Source: Siphonodentalium dalli
Taxonomy: Eukaryota; Mollusca; Scaphopoda; Gadilida; Siphonodentaliidae
Assembly (NCBI GenBank): GCA_032622095.1
Contig: CP136062.1
Span: 159,708,875-159,772,874, forward strand
Direction of reading: 5' to 3'
Length of the DNA: 64,000 nt
Under the pieces are notes generated by a model. That model worked only from the letters and a program-made list of their open reading frames with translations, did no database searches and had not been told where the DNA came from. Below are positions 1 to 12,688 of the stretch, piece after piece. The number at the start of each line of letters is the position of its first letter. Position 1 is the stretch's first letter. The translations under genes were made by a program, and so were the position numbers.

Positions 1-2531
1 GTTGGGTAATAGCCATACATGGATACACTGTGAATTCAATCCTGTACGTGTGGGGTAATAGCCACACATGGATACACTGTGAATTCAATCCTGTACGTGT
101 GGGGTAATAGCCACACATGGATACACTGTGAATTCAATCCTGTACGTGTGGGGTAATAGCCACACATGGATACACTGTGAATTCAATCCTGTACGTGTGG
201 GGTAATAGCCACACATGGATACACTGTGAATTCAATCCTGTGCGTGTGGGGTAATAGCCATACATGGATACACTGTGAATTCAATCCTGTACGTGTGGGG
301 TAATAGCCACACATGGATACACTGTGAATTAAATCCTGTACGTGTGGGATAATAGCCACACATGGATACACTGTGAATTCAATCCTGTACGTGTGGCGTA
401 ATAGCCATACACTGTGAATTCAATCCTGTACGTGTGGGGTAATAGCCACACATGGATACACTGTGAATTCAATCCTGTATGTGTGGCGTAATAGCCATAC
501 ACTGTGAATTCAATCCTGTACGTGTGGGGTAATAGCCATACATGGATACACTGTGAATTCAATCCTGTACGTGTGGCGTAATAGCCATACACTGTGAATT
601 CAATCCTGTACGTGTGGAGTAATAGCCACACATGGATACACTGTGAATTCAATCCTGTATGTGTGGCGTAATAGCCATACACTGTGAATTCAATCCTGTA
701 CGTGTGGGGTAATAGCCATACATGGATACACTGTGAATTCAATCCTGTACGTGTGGGGTAATAGCCACACATGGATACACTGTGAATTCAATCCTGTATG
801 TGTGGCGTAATAGCCATACACTGTGAATTCAATCCTGTACGTGTGGGGTAATAGCCACACATGGATACACTGTGGATTCAATCATGTACGTGTGGGGTAA
901 TAGCCACACATGGATACACTGTGAATTCAATCCTGTATGTGTGGCGTAATAGCCATACACTGTGAATTCAATCCTGTACGTGTGGGGTAATAGCCACACA
1001 TGGATACACTGTGAATTCAATCCTGTGCGTGTGGGGTAATAGCCACACATGGATACACTGTGAATTCAATCCTGTACGTGTGGGGTAATAGCCATACACT
1101 GTGAATTCAATCCTGTACGTGTGGGGTAATAGCCACGCATGGATACACTGTGAATTCAATCCTGTGCGTGTGGGGTAATAGCCACACATGGATACACTGT
1201 GAATTCAATCATGTACGTGTGGGGTAATAGCCACACATGGATACACTGTGAATTCAATCCTGTACGTGTGGGGGTAATAGCCATACACTGTGAATTCAAT
1301 CCTGTACGTGTGGGGTAATAGCCACACATGGATACACTGTGAATTCAATCCTGTATGTGTGGCGTAATAGCCATACACTGTGAATTCAATCCTGTACGTG
1401 TGGGGTAATAGCCATACATGGATACACTGTGAATTCAATCCTGTACGTGTGGCGTAATAGCCATACACTGTGAATTCAATCCTGTACGTGTGGAGTAATA
1501 GCCACACATGGATACACTGTGAATTCAATCCTGTATGTGTGGCGTAATAGCCATACACTGTGAATTCAATCCTGTACGTGTGGGGTAATAGCCATACATG
1601 GATACACTGTGAATTCAATCCTGTACGTGTGGGGTAATAGCCACACATGGATACACTGTGAATTCAATCCTGTATGTGTGGCGTAATAGCCATACACTGT
1701 GAATTCAATCCTGTACGTGTGGGGTAATAGCCACACATGGATACACTGTGAATTCAATCATGTACGTGTGGGGTAATAGCCACACATTGATACACTGTGA
1801 ATTCAATCCTGTATGTGTGGCGTAATAGCCATACACTGTGAATTCAATCCTGTACGTGTGGGGTAATAGCCACACATGGATACACTGTGAATTCAATCCT
1901 GTGCGTGTGGGGTAATAGCCACACATGGATACACTGTGAATTCAATCCTGTACGTGTGGGGTAATAGCCATACACTGTGAATTCAATCCTGTACGTGTGG
2001 GGTAATAGCCACGCATGGATACACTGTGAATTCAATCCTGTGCGTGTGGGGTAATAGCCACACATGGATACACTGTGAATTCAATCATGTACGTGTGGGG
2101 TAATAGCCACACATGGATACACTGTGAATTCAATCCTGTACGTGTGGGGGTAATAGCCATACACTGTGAATTCAATCCTGTACGTGTGGGGTAATAGCCA
2201 CACATGGATACACTGTGAATTCAATCCTGTGCGTGTGGGGTAATAGCCATACACTGTGAATTCAATCCTGTACGTGTGGGGTAATAGCCATACATGGATA
2301 CACTGTGAATTCAATCCTGTGCGTGTGGGGTAATAGCCACACATGGATACACTGTGAATTCAATCCTGTATGTGTGGCGTAATAGCCATACACTGTGAAT
2401 TCAATCCTGTACGTGTGGGGTAATAGCCATACATGGATACACTGTGAATTCAATCCTGTGCGTGTGGGGTAATAGCCACACATGGATACACTGTGAATTC
2501 AATCCTGTACGTGTGGCGTAATAGCCATACA
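1..2531. repeat. Minisatellite, 49-bp and 41-bp units, with 876-bp higher-order period
   Basis: The array consists of units beginning GTGTGGGGTAATAGCC and ending GAATTCAATCCTGTAC. The long unit is 49 bp. A short unit of 41 bp lacks the ACATGGAT segment and usually has GTGTGGCG instead of GTGTGGGG. Long and short units alternate in a fixed order, and that order repeats: the pattern from about 329 recurs from about 1205, an offset of 876 bp. One strand is open over long stretches, but this follows from repeated stop-free units and not from selection. The left end is cut by the window edge. The right end fades into unique sequence at about 2531. Confidence 0.97.
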
Positions 2532-2650
2532 TTTGACAGGAAAACTCATATGGCTTTACAGTGCCAATGCTACACTCTTCGTGTCCTTCTTATTGTTGTT
2601 GTTTTACAGACTTAAATTTTGTTTTGCAAATTTACCCGCTGTGAGTGCCT

Positions 2651-2856
2651 TTAACCAATTCATGACTGGGTCTGCGCTGGTGCGGCATTACAGATCAAGT
2701 GTCAGTGCATTCTCTTATATATGCGAGTCCTCCATAGGTAAATATTGTAATCTATGCGAGGTTCACTATGGGATCGGAGACTCGCATATGTAAGAGAAAG
2801 CATTGATATAGGGTTTTCGAAAGAATTTCAGGAAGCCCCAGTCATGGAAGGGTTAA
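2651..2856. mobile_element. MITE family C copy
   Basis: It is bounded by TTAA at both ends. The left end reads TTAACCAATTCATGACTGGG and the right end is its diverged complement (CCCCAGTCATGGAAGGGTTAA). The interior carries a degraded version of the palindrome built on CATTCTCTTATATATGCGAG. A better copy of the same family lies at 24396-24652. TTAA target sites and CCC-starting ends are typical of piggyBac-type elements. No transposase is encoded. Confidence 0.75.
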
Positions 2857-3093
2857 ATTTTCTATATCTTCTTGCCAGGGGCAACAGGAAGACGACCAGC
2901 CATGTTCATGCTGACCTTGTACAATATACATTTCATATATCAGTGTGTTGTTGTAATCAATAACATAATGTTCAAATACAACTGTTACTTATACTTGAGC
3001 AACGCTGCTAAATGTCTTGCAGAGATGGAACACCCGATCCTTACAATGTTATGAGTAACAGCATCATCCTGTTTAAAATGCCCTGGCAGCGCT

Positions 3094-3510
3094 AACAAGA
3101 AAACCATAGTCAGAAATGGTAACGCGCTCAAGATCATATATTTATATATATATACCCATGATTGTAATTATAGAATATAAAATATATTGGTTTCGCGAAT
3201 GACCAACTCAGAATTCCGTTAAAATAACAATAACAACCAGCACCTAATTAACGAACCGGGGGCCGACTCGGTCGTCTCCGACCACATCCCCCAGTGGGCT
3301 ACAGAACGAAAAATATCTATAAAAGTTGAAATATAAGACTTACAAATTATCTTTTTCATTTCTTTTATTTGTAATTGACATATATAGCTTGTCACAAATA
3401 ATGTAAAGGACAATAAACGAAATTGAAATTCCCAACTATACCTTTTACCGGACTCGGCCTCCTGGTCGCGCAGTTCGACTTTTAAACCGGAAAAACCCAT
3501 TATCTATAAA
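3094..3510. repeat. Dispersed repeat R1 copy
   Basis: Begins AACAAGAAAACCATAGTCAG and contains CTCAGAATTCCGTTAAAA, CACCTAATTAACGAACCGG and TTTTACCGGACTCGGCC in order. The same ordered blocks, or subsets, recur at about 10235, 46110, 52975, 53340 and 53830. There is no obvious inverted terminal repeat and no poly(A). The class is unknown. Confidence 0.8.
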
Positions 3511-3519
3511 TAAATCGCC

Positions 3520-3790
3520 CAGAAGAAGGATCTATTCATGCATCATCGTCGTCTGCTCATGTATGTGAGGGGCACCATACGGGTGGCATCAGATCATACC
3601 ATGAATCCTGTAGCGAGCCTCACACAGATAACCATCGTCTGCTCATGTGTGCGAGGGGCACCATACGGGTGGCATCAGATCATACCATGATTCCTGTAGC
3701 GAGCCTCACACAGATAGAAGGATTTATTCCTGCGTGATTGTCGTCTGCTCATGCCTGTGAGGGGCACAATGCATCAGATCATACCATGAA
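3520..3790. repeat. Short tandem repeat, three units of 86-106 bp
   Basis: The block GTCTGCTCATG ... GAGGGGCAC ... CATCAGATCATACCATGA occurs at 3551, 3637 and 3743. The third unit lacks the CATACGGGTGG segment. No coding content is apparent. Confidence 0.9.
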
Positions 3791-3798
3791 TATGTAAA

Positions 3799-4613
3799 CT
3801 GGCTACGCCCGTGTAGATACTTTGGTGTCGCTTACAATCATCTTCCGGGTAATCAATTTAATTTTTATTGCGATGTCGGCTTACAAAATGGGACCACCCC
3901 TATTGTGATAATTGATTACCCGGGAGAAATTCCACGATTGTATATAAGCGATACAAATCAAATTCGGATAACAAAAAAGTCACATCAATCATGCAATTTC
4001 GAACATGGACCTTCGCCTGCAGTGAAATGCATCATTATAGGTACTCAATCCGATCAGACGGTCCCCATATCATAAAGGTACAACAACAACATTTCTTCAA
4101 AATACGCTTTAGTTATCAGAACGATTAATACAATAAACTGATGCTAACCACTGTCAACTATGGCGTAAAATTTCCAAAAACGTGTTATTTATCAATATGT
4201 TGTTCAACGAAATATGGCGGTATTATCACTTGATTATCATGAAATTTGGCCGTATTACCAGTTGATTTTAGAATTATACATCTTCATCCGCAATTTTGTC
4301 CGAGACCGTCGCCTTGACGATTTTTTTCCAGGCCACAAATAAATACATATCTCGAGAAATAACAAATTTCAAAAAATCGATATCTGATTACTCTGAGCTT
4401 TGATGGGTGGGTTCCTCGACTCGAATCAAATACTGTTTACGCCCGAAGCACAAGAAATAGTAATTTGGGAGCGTAAATTTCGGACTAATGCATCTTTAAG
4501 AAGCAAGTATTGACTAAGAAATATGTTACCTGCGTTTCAATGTGATAAAGTTCCTCGTCAGAGTTCCCATGTATTGAACTGGTGGAATATTATATCTATA
4601 CGGGCGTAGCCAG
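3799..4613. mobile_element. Inverted-repeat element with CTGGCTACGCCCG ends
   Basis: CTGGCTACGCCCGTGTAGATA at the left is mirrored by TATCTATACGGGCGTAGCCAG at the right, so the ends are at least 13 bp perfect and longer with mismatches. Inside the left end a second inverted pair occurs, with GGGTAATCAAT at about 3847 and ATTGATTACCCGGG at about 3910. A related segment lies near 28080. A family E MITE occupies the middle. No protein is encoded. Confidence 0.7.
4035..4499 (+). mobile_element. MITE family E copy, nested in the 3799-4613 element
   Basis: Starts near AGGTACTCAATCCGATCAGA and ends GCATCTTTAA. The order of internal blocks (ACAACAACAAC, ACTGTCAACTATGG, GTGTTATTTATCAA, TTTTAGAATTATACATCTTC, CTCTGAGCTTTGATGGGTGG) matches the copies at 24695-25164 and 38057-38533, and in reverse at 61390-61824. 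The left flanking TTAA has mutated to TTATA. Confidence 0.8.
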
Positions 4614-5255
4614 AGTAGAAACTCATGGCATGATCTAGGACGAAACATGTTCCGTTGTTATAGCCACTGATGCTGGTATATATATATTAAAAATAATAAG
4701 TAAGTGTAACTCCATTGCTTAGACCTAAGAAAATAATGTACGCCGATTTGAGTGCAACCATACTGTAGCTGTTACAAATAATTTAATGAGGACGCAAGCA
4801 GCGAACCGCAAATCATCATAGTCAGCGTTAACTGTATTAGAGAGATAATGTTCCACTGCGATAGATCACTGCTGGGAGGATGGTACTTTGCTGACCGATA
4901 GATATATTTTTACGTATCGTTGGAACTATATTTAGTCACTTATTATCTTATTTTGACCACCAAAAGTTTGCAATAATGGTAATTCTTTCGGTATTGATAA
5001 GATCAATATGAACTGAGCCAGAGATAGACAAATTTAATCCTAAAACATAAGAACTTAGATCATGTCAGAAATCCTTACCAAATGTCCTTGTGGCAGTGGT
5101 ATCACAGAGGAGTTTGAAATCTTGTGTTCATCAAAACTTCTGTTATTACATCTGTGTGTTTACCAGCCACGACTTCGACTAGTCCAAGTGTGCTCGTACG
5201 TACTCGTACGTAAACCAGCTAGGATATTGGGATAGCGATACATATATCTGAAAGA

Positions 5256-5749
5256 GTGACCATGGTGGGGAATCACGTGGTTTCGAGTTGATGAGTATCA
5301 TGCATTCAAAATGGCCGAGGCGATCGCAAACGCGACCAGAAACGAGGAAAAGTGTAATAAACTAGGATAATTATATATTACCTGGCATGTTGGCAGCTAT
5401 ACGAGATATATGCTATACTATTTTTCAAACAAGCTAATACCTCATTTGTGTCCAAATTCACAGTTGTTTGCACTAACATTCTGACCAAAGTTGTCAGTCG
5501 AAGGATTCTCCTAGAAGTATGGTCTTGTGTATACCACGAACCTTCGACTGGAAACTTTGGTCAGAATGTTGTATTTCCGAACAAATAAGGTATCAACTTT
5601 AAAGAAAAAAATAAACTAGCATATGCTGGTAACAGTCAAAATGATATGTTTTGTGTCAATTCCTCATATATTATGTTTTGTACGCTTGCACATTTTGAAT
5701 GCGTGGTACTCACCAACCTCGAAACCACGTGGTTCCCCACCGTGGTGAC
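5256..5749. mobile_element. Foldback element with about 55-bp arms
   Basis: The left arm (GTGACCATGGTGGGGAATCA, continuing through GTGGTTTCGAG to GCATTCAAAATG) pairs with the right arm at 5690-5749. An inner pair, ACATTCTGACCAAAG at about 5478 and CTTTGGTCAGAATGT at about 5560, makes a second hairpin around TCGAAGG/CCTTCG. No coding region is present. Confidence 0.8.
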
Positions 5750-5813
5750 ACCTTATGGTCAATCTAATAGAAATAATTTATAAACAGGATATGCACAGAG
5801 GTACACACAGACA

Positions 5814-8452
5814 TACTGAAGGCTTTAGGCATCATCGATAAGCGTTTGGACACTGAAGGCTTTGGGCAGCAGCGATACTCGTTTGGACACTGAAGGCTTT
5901 AGGCAGCAGCGATACTCGTTTGGACACTGGAGGCTTTAGGCAGCAGCGATAATTGTTTGGACACTGAAGGCTTTAGGCAGCAGCAATAATTGTTTGGACA
6001 CTGGAGGCTTTAGGCAGCAGCGACAATTGTTTGGACACTGAAGGCTTTAGGCAGCAGCGATAATTGTTTGGACACTGGAGGCTTTAGTCAGCAGCGATAA
6101 TTGTTTGGACACTGAAGGCTTTGGGCAGCAGCGATAATCGTTTGGACACTGAAGGTTTTATGCAGCAGCGATAATCGTTTGGACACTGAAGGGTTTATGC
6201 AGCAGCGATAATCGTTTGGAAACTGAAGGCTTTAGGCAGCAGCGATAATCGTTTGGACACTGAAGGGTTTATGCAGCAGCGATAACCGTTTGGACACTGA
6301 AGGCTTTAGGTAGCAGCGATAATCATTTGGACGCTGGGTGCTTTAGGTAGCAGCGATAATCGTTTGGACACTGAAGGCTTTAGGAGGCAGCGATAATTGT
6401 TTGGACACTGAAGGCTTTAGGCAGCAGCGATAATCGTTTGGACACTAAAGGCTTTGGGCAGCAGCGATACTCGTTTGGACGCTGAAGGCTTTAGGTAGCA
6501 GCGATAATCGTTTGGACATTGAATGCTTTATGCAGCAGCGATAATCGTTTGGACACTGAAGGCTTTTGACAGCATATATAATCGTTTGGACACTGAAGGC
6601 TTGATGCAGCAGCGATAATCGTTTGGACACTGAAGGCTTTAGGCAGCAGCGATAATTGTTTGGGCACTGAAGGCTTTAGGCAGCAGCGATAATCGTTTGG
6701 GCACTGAAGGCTTTAGGCAGCAGCGATAATCGTTTGTACACTGAAGGCCTTAGGCAGCAGCAATAATCGTTTGGACACTGAAGGCTTTGGGCAGCAGCGA
6801 TAATCGTTTGGACACTGAAGGCTTTGGGCAGCAGCGATAATCGTTTGGACGCTGAAGGCTTTAGGCAGCAGCGATAATCGGTTGTACACTGAAGGCTTTA
6901 TGCAGCAGCGATAATCGTTATGACACTTGAGGCTTTAGGCAGCAGCGATAATTGTTAGGACACTGAAGGCTTTAGGCAGCAGCGATAATTGTTTGGACAC
7001 TGGAGGCTTTAGGCAGCAGCGATAATTGTTTGGACACTGAAGGCTTTATGCAGCAGCGATAATTGTTTGGACACTGGAGGCTTTAGGCAGCAGTGATAAT
7101 TGTTTGGACACTGAAGGCTTTGGGAAGCAGCGATAATCGTTTGGACACTGGAGGCTTTATGCAGCAGCGATACTCGTTTGGATACTGAATGGTTTATGCA
7201 GCAGCGATAATCGTTTGGACACTGAAGGCTTTGGGCAGCAGCGATAATCGTTTGGACACTGGAGGCTTTAGGCAGCAGCGATAATCGTTTGGACACTGAA
7301 GGGCTTATGCAGCAGCGATAATCGTTTGGACATTGAAGGCCTTAGGTAGCAGCGATAATCGTTTGGATACTGAAGGCTTTAGGCAGCAGCGATAATCGTT
7401 TGGACACTGAATTCTTTGGGCAGCAGCGATAATCGTTTGGACACGGAAGGCTTTAGGCAGCAGCGATAATTGTTTGGACACTGAAGGTTTTAGGCAGCAG
7501 CGATAATCGTTTGGACACTGAAGGCTTTAGGCAGCAGCGATAATCGTTTGGACACTGAATTATTTGGGCAGCAGCGATAATCGTTTGGACACTGGAGGCT
7601 TTAGGCAGCAGCGATAATCGTTTTGACACTGAAGGCTTTGGGCAGCAGCGATAATCGTTTGGACACTGAAGGCTTCAGGCAGCAGCGATAATCGTTTGGA
7701 CACTGGAGGCTTTATGCAGCAGCGATAATCGTTTGGACACTGAAGGCTTTGGGCAGCAGCGATAATCGTTTGGACACTGAATGCTTTGGGCAGCAGCGAT
7801 AATCGTGTGGACACTGGGTGCTTTTGGCAGCAGCGATAATCGTTTGGACACTGAAGGATTTAGGCCGCAGCGATAATCGTTTGGTCACTGAAGGGTTTAT
7901 GCAGCAGCGATAATTGTTTGGACACTGGAGGGTTTATGCAGCATCGATAATCGTTTGGACACTGAAGGCTTTAGGCAGCAGCGATAATCGTTTGGACACT
8001 GTGTGTTTTGGCAGCAGCGATAATCGTTTGGATACTGGGTGATTTTGGCAGCAGCGATAATTGTTTGGACACTGAAGGCTTTGGGCAGCAGCGATAATCG
8101 TTTGGATACTGAAGGCTTTAGGCAGCAGCGATAATCGTTTGGACAATGAAGGCTTTATGTAGCTGCGATAATCGTTTGGACACTGGGTGCTTTTGGCAGC
8201 AGCGATAATTGTTTGGACACTGAAGGCTTTGGGCAGCAACGATATTCGTTTGGACACTGAAGGCTTTATGTAGCAGCGATACTCATTTGGACATTGACTG
8301 CTTTAGACAGCAGCGATAATTGTTTGGACACTGAATGTTTTGGACAGCAGCGATAATCGTTTGGACGCTGAAGGTTTTAGGCAACAGCGATAATCGTTTG
8401 GACACTGAAGGCTTTAGGCAGCAGCGATAATCGTTTATACACTGAAGGCTTA
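5814..8452. repeat. Minisatellite, 37-bp unit, about 70 copies
   Basis: The consensus unit begins GGACACTGAAGGCTTTAGGC and continues AGCAGCGATAATCGTTT. Variation sits at a few positions: GAA/GGA, TTTAGGC/TTTGGGC/TTTATGC, and AATC/AATT/ACTC. Because 37 is not a multiple of 3, an open frame cycles through three frames and yields a 37-residue repeated peptide on the minus strand. This is a property of the unit and not evidence of a gene. Confidence 0.97.
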
Positions 8453-8988
8453 ATATCGCAGAAGTCCACCAAGTGTGGGTAAAATGTCGCCGGTAGCAGA
8501 GGTCTTACCGATTCATCAAGGGAGGTATAAACCCTGCATGGAGTTGGCTGTTTCGTGATTAACTACACGACACATCTCGGTAGTCCCACACTTGATGGCG
8601 ACAAGTATATGAAGGCAAAGACTCCATTCTGGAGTTTATCGTTTTAACATGCATGTGCCTGGCGAAATCCCAGGGAATTTTACCAAGATTTGTGCCAAGT
8701 AAGTGCTGTACACACACTCTGTAATGACTGGAATGTGGTATTTACGGTGCTATACGTTCGGGTCTCGACAGGCATATGTCACGTTCTCGGTGTGCATTTG
8801 TTTAACACTGCCAAATTTCAACACACAGTGGGTGGTATTTCAAAGTAAAGATATATTATTTCTCCACGTTGCCAATATATAGAAAATATATTCAGCCCTA
8901 ACGTTATCGACAGAAATGGAATACCGTATATTGTTACAAGAAAAGTGTCGCACAAAAGTGCAAATCTACGAAATATATATTCGAACAC

Positions 8989-9010
8989 GGGGGGGGGGGG
9001 GGGTGGGGGT
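8989..9010. repeat. Poly-G tract
   Basis: Long G run interrupted by one T. The surrounding 8453-9227 stretch holds no recognisable gene. A small repeat CACACTTGATGG/CCAAGTGTGGG lies on either side of 8460-8600. Confidence 0.95.
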
Positions 9011-9227
9011 GTCATTATTTTCTTTTATTACACTCCTATGCGCGATTTCCATTGAAAACGCTGTTAATTTAAAATGGTAATGTCTCTAGTGAATTATGTC
9101 ATTTCCCTTATATTACTGATCTGGACTGAATTTTCGATTGATTGATCTATCTTCACATCGGGAGTTTCATGCATTAATTCTGTGTGTTTTTATCATATTT
9201 GGCGAACCAAATTGATGCAGAAGTGTA

Positions 9228-9398
9228 ATAAATAGAGTAATCAATTAGTTCCGAGAATTATCTTCAATAATTCACTCGAGGAGAGAGACGTTTGGGTAAG
9301 AAACTCGTGCGCTAAACGCACTCGTTTCTTACCGACGCCGCTCGTTAATTATTTAACGTAATTCTATATAGGAACCAATTGATTACTCTCTATTTATC
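9228..9398. mobile_element. Foldback, about 170 bp
   Basis: AATAGAGTAATCAATTAGTTCC at the left pairs with GGAACCAATTGATTACTCTC at the right. A second hairpin sits in the centre: GTAAGAAACTCGTGCG, a loop of a few bases, then CGCACTCGTTTCTTAC (about 9296-9333). Probably a small inverted-repeat transposon remnant. Confidence 0.75.
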
Positions 9399-10229
9399 GG
9401 CGTGTACCCGCACGAGTTTTCGTATCTTTTATTGTTTGGTTGCAAAAATCATGCTTACATAATTCGGCATCGAACACATAACAGTAGATGTGAGCGTTTA
9501 TTTGTGCTTCGAACTCATTACCTTTGTGAACGGGGAGTTGTATTTTTTTGAGTGACATAAATGCTCAAATCTTCTTCAAATACCATGATTATATGATGGG
9601 TGTTGAATCGTGTGGTCATGATTAACGCCCTGCAACAATGTCAAAAGTGAAAACTCGATCTATCGGTGACGCCGATAAATAAAAATAATGATATTTGTTC
9701 CAGTATTCGAATAAAATTTCGCAGAGTTGTACTTTTGTGCGATATTTTTTCTCATAACAACACGGCGTTTCTGCATGTCGATAACGATTTAGCTGAATAT
9801 CTGGTCTAGTTAAATATAACGTGGAGAAATGCTAGAATTACTTAGAAATATGCACCATTTGTTGAAATTCGGCAGCGTTGAAAATGCGCACCGAGATCGG
9901 GCCTGCCGAGATCCGGATGTAGCACCGAACCACGTCAAAGTGATTACATAGAGTGTGATACCTGTAAAAACTTATACTCAGTTATTATGGATATTAACTT
10001 AAATTTTCAGTTATTATGTATATTTCCTGCTTTCATCAGCTATTATAGGTACACTACCTGAAATCCTCAGTATGATATATAATAACACATTGTGATATGT
10101 TAACTGAAATTTTCATTTGAGGAGAACAATTTCAACAAATTGGGAGGATTCGATGTCTTTATTATCTGTGTCAAATTGAGGCAAATTTCTCCCTGTAACA
10201 TAATTATATATGACTAATCACATGCACTA

Positions 10230-10690
10230 TGTAAACAAGAAAACCATAGTCAGAAATGGTAACGCCCTCAAAATCATATTATTAGGAATATATAAAGTAT
10301 ATTGGAGCTTTAATGTAGTGATTGTGAAAAATGTGTATATACGTAACAGCTATATATTTAGTTGAGTATATGCAACTTTTTTGTTTGTGTGTATAGTGTG
10401 CGCTTGCTGAGAAAGCATGTCCAAAAAAACATTAATCGGACGTGCCAAACTAAAGTTATGATAATTATTAAATATTTACACACCATACGTCACGTAGGAT
10501 ATGTGTTCACATTGGTTGAAAGGTTCATCGCCAAACGTGCAACGGCCATTGTATTGATACACCAATAAACACACATATTTCATGAATGCACAACCTCAGA
10601 ATTCCGTTAAAACAACTAATTCTTCAAATGATTACAACAACTACGGATTATGACCGAAGGTTTTTCATTCACCACACCAGAACGGCCCCT
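10230..10690. repeat. Dispersed repeat R1 copy (variant)
   Basis: Shares AGAAAACCATAGTCAGAAAT with 3094 and 53825. It then follows the 53825 version: TCAGAATTCCGTTAAAACAA, AATTATTACAA-like sequence and GGTTTTTCATTCACC. No coding content. The interval 9400-10230 holds nothing I can identify. Confidence 0.75.
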
Positions 10691-11185
10691 AAATTCGTTT
10701 GAGTTGGGCAATTGATACTCACGCCAAGATGGCTGCCAATCTGGTGGCCAGCAATTGAAAAGTCGTAAATATGTTATTATTATAATTTCCACTTTTGTCA
10801 CAATATCAATATGTATAGTCGAAATCACAATCTATCGATTCCTATTCAAAACATACTTAGACACATGTCGCTGCTGTTTGGCATCTTGGGAGGACTAAAA
10901 CCTACAATGCATAATCGCGGTGCGGCATTTAGAAATCCATTCTGCAGTAAGTGCCGATAATGTATATAACCGTCGGGACACTGAATAGTCATATTATGAC
11001 TTGCAGGATTCAGAACAACTACCTGGGTTGATTCTGATTTGCCGCATTTAGAATTATTTGGACCAGCTTCAATCTCTTGATCAGATTAATATAGCTGGCT
11101 CGCACCAACAAAGACTTCTACACTTCCTGGAAGAAGGGTCCCACTAATCAGACAGTTTCAAACAATATATTTGCCGTATCAACCC

Positions 11186-11510
11186 ATATACCCTGTGCCA
11201 ATGCATTATCTTATATATGCGAGTCGACCATAGGTCGCCTCGCATATATAAGAGAATGCATTGGCTTAACACATTAAAAATTATAAAATTGTTAAAGAAT
11301 GTAAGAAAAAATGGTAAAAAGTGTTAAAAAAAAGACCAATGCATTCTCTTATATATGCGAGGCGACCTATGGTCGACTCGCATATATAAGAGAATGCATT
11401 GGCACAGGGCATAACTGTAACCATCACAATGTGGTCAATGAGCCGGTTCCAATTATATCCATATTTGTATGGTTTTATTGAGACAGACCCAAGATAATTT
11501 AGGCTGTTGA
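11186..11510. mobile_element. MITE family A, left end missing
   Basis: Two 67-bp palindromes, at 11198-11264 and 11336-11402, face each other across a T/A-rich spacer containing TTAAAGAATGTAAGAAAAAA-like sequence. To the right the family A subterminal block follows (GGCATAACTGTAACCATCAC ... CCGGTTCCAA ... TTTAGGCTGTTGA) and then stops before the CCCTTTACCC end. The left subterminal region is absent. Confidence 0.85.
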
Positions 11511-11639
11511 TAAACAAATCTCAGAATTCTCATCCTTATGGCCTTATTAGTGGCAATTAGCTTCATTTATGATACATGTAGCATATATGGAATAATTCGT
11601 CTGTTACCAATGGGAATTGAGCACCATCTTGCGAGGTGA

Positions 11640-11965
11640 ACTAGAATGGCATAAGGTCGATGAGTATACAAGTTTCAGAAGGTTCTCTTTATCTACGTTG
11701 TTCTGAGCTGATTGGTGACCTGATGGGATAACAACATGTACACTGGCGATTGTCAGCTAGCCACTTGTCAATATATTGTTCGTCAATTCACAAACTCAGC
11801 GAACGCATTAATAACGTATCTGAATAACTTATGTACATGTATATGGTTTCGATGGTTGCAAGCTTTCCCGTTGACGGATAACTCTAGCTCATCTAATGTC
11901 GTAGACCATATATAATGTATCCACACGTCGTCTCTTCGAAGAGCTCCCAGCAGATAAGAACAAGA
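11640..11965 (+). repeat. Left arm of a long diverged inverted repeat
   Basis: Several blocks match the reverse complement of 16195-16510 in the same order: TCTTTATCTACG, ATGTACACTGGCGAT, TCGTCAATTCACAAACTCAG continuing CGAACGCATT, TTGCAAGCTTTC, and CGTCGTCTCTTCGAAGAGCT. Divergence is substantial but the collinearity is clear. It could be the terminal part of an old 4.9-kb inverted-repeat element or two independent inverted copies of a dispersed repeat. Confidence 0.7.
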
Positions 11966-12025
11966 AAACTAAGATGCATGCATCAGGTCGGCCGTGAACT
12001 ATCTACCATAGAATTGTTGTAGCTA

Positions 12026-12688
12026 TCGATTATACATTTTGGAACACATGTCTGTATGTATGTGTGTATGCATGAATGCATGTGTGTATGTGTTATAGAC
12101 TCTAACACTGCTCGACTGATCCGACTCGGATTTGGTAGTTAACGTGTCAACTTGACCTCGCTCATAGGCATGTTTCTGGACCTTGACCGATCCGACTAAA
12201 AATTTGTGTGTAGGACTACTTCGATCCCGGGAGCAATATGGACGGGTCCAATTTCACGTGGGACCATGTTCTCGAACGTGCTGATGTAGGCATGTTTCTG
12301 GACTATTTGGACGGGTCAAATCTTGATCCCGACCTGACTTTGACATTCAAAAAGATCAATTCAAGGTCAAATCTGGTAAAACGGAAGTATTTCAACGAAA
12401 TATAATACCTACTGTTACTTTTGTCCCAGGAGTGTTTCGGGTGGGTCAAATTATGACCCTGACCTGATCTTGACATTCAAAATTGTCAATTCAAGGTCAA
12501 ATCGGGTAAAGCCGGGCGGATTTCGACGGGTATTTTTGTCGTGACTTTTGTCCGGGGAGTGTTTTGGACGGGTCAAATCGTGACCCGACATGACGTTCAC
12601 CTTTAAAATGGTCAATTCAAGGTTAAATCGCGCAATTCTCCGAAAATCAGAGGGGAACATCCCGGACGAAGTAGGGTCCACCAGCTAC
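12026..12688 (+). mobile_element. Helitron-like non-autonomous element
   Basis: The 5' end reads A|TCGATTATACATTTTGG followed by CTGTATG-type repeats. The 3' end reads CCCGGACGAAGTAGGG, then CCACCAGCTAC|T. This is the Helitron pattern of TC at the 5' end, a short GC hairpin near the 3' end and CTAR, inserted between A and T; here the last base of CTAG has become C. The interior has repeated blocks such as GGTCAATTCAAGGTCAAAT and GACGGGTCAAAT. The better preserved relative is at 41257-41954 on the other strand. No Rep/helicase is encoded. Confidence 0.65.

Noticed and set aside
183-2483. Tyrosine- and histidine-rich minus-strand repeat peptides
   Set aside because: Translation of the 49/41-bp minisatellite. 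Frames change whenever a unit length changes, and no start or signal context is shared.
7009-8257. Repetitive minus-strand frames reading MSKRLSLLPKA as a repeat protein
   Set aside because: They come from the 37-bp minisatellite, whose three readings happen to lack stops. Frames begin and end at random point changes.
10362-10568. Small transmembrane-like frame near an R1 repeat
   Set aside because: It overlaps repeat R1, whose other copies do not keep the frame open.
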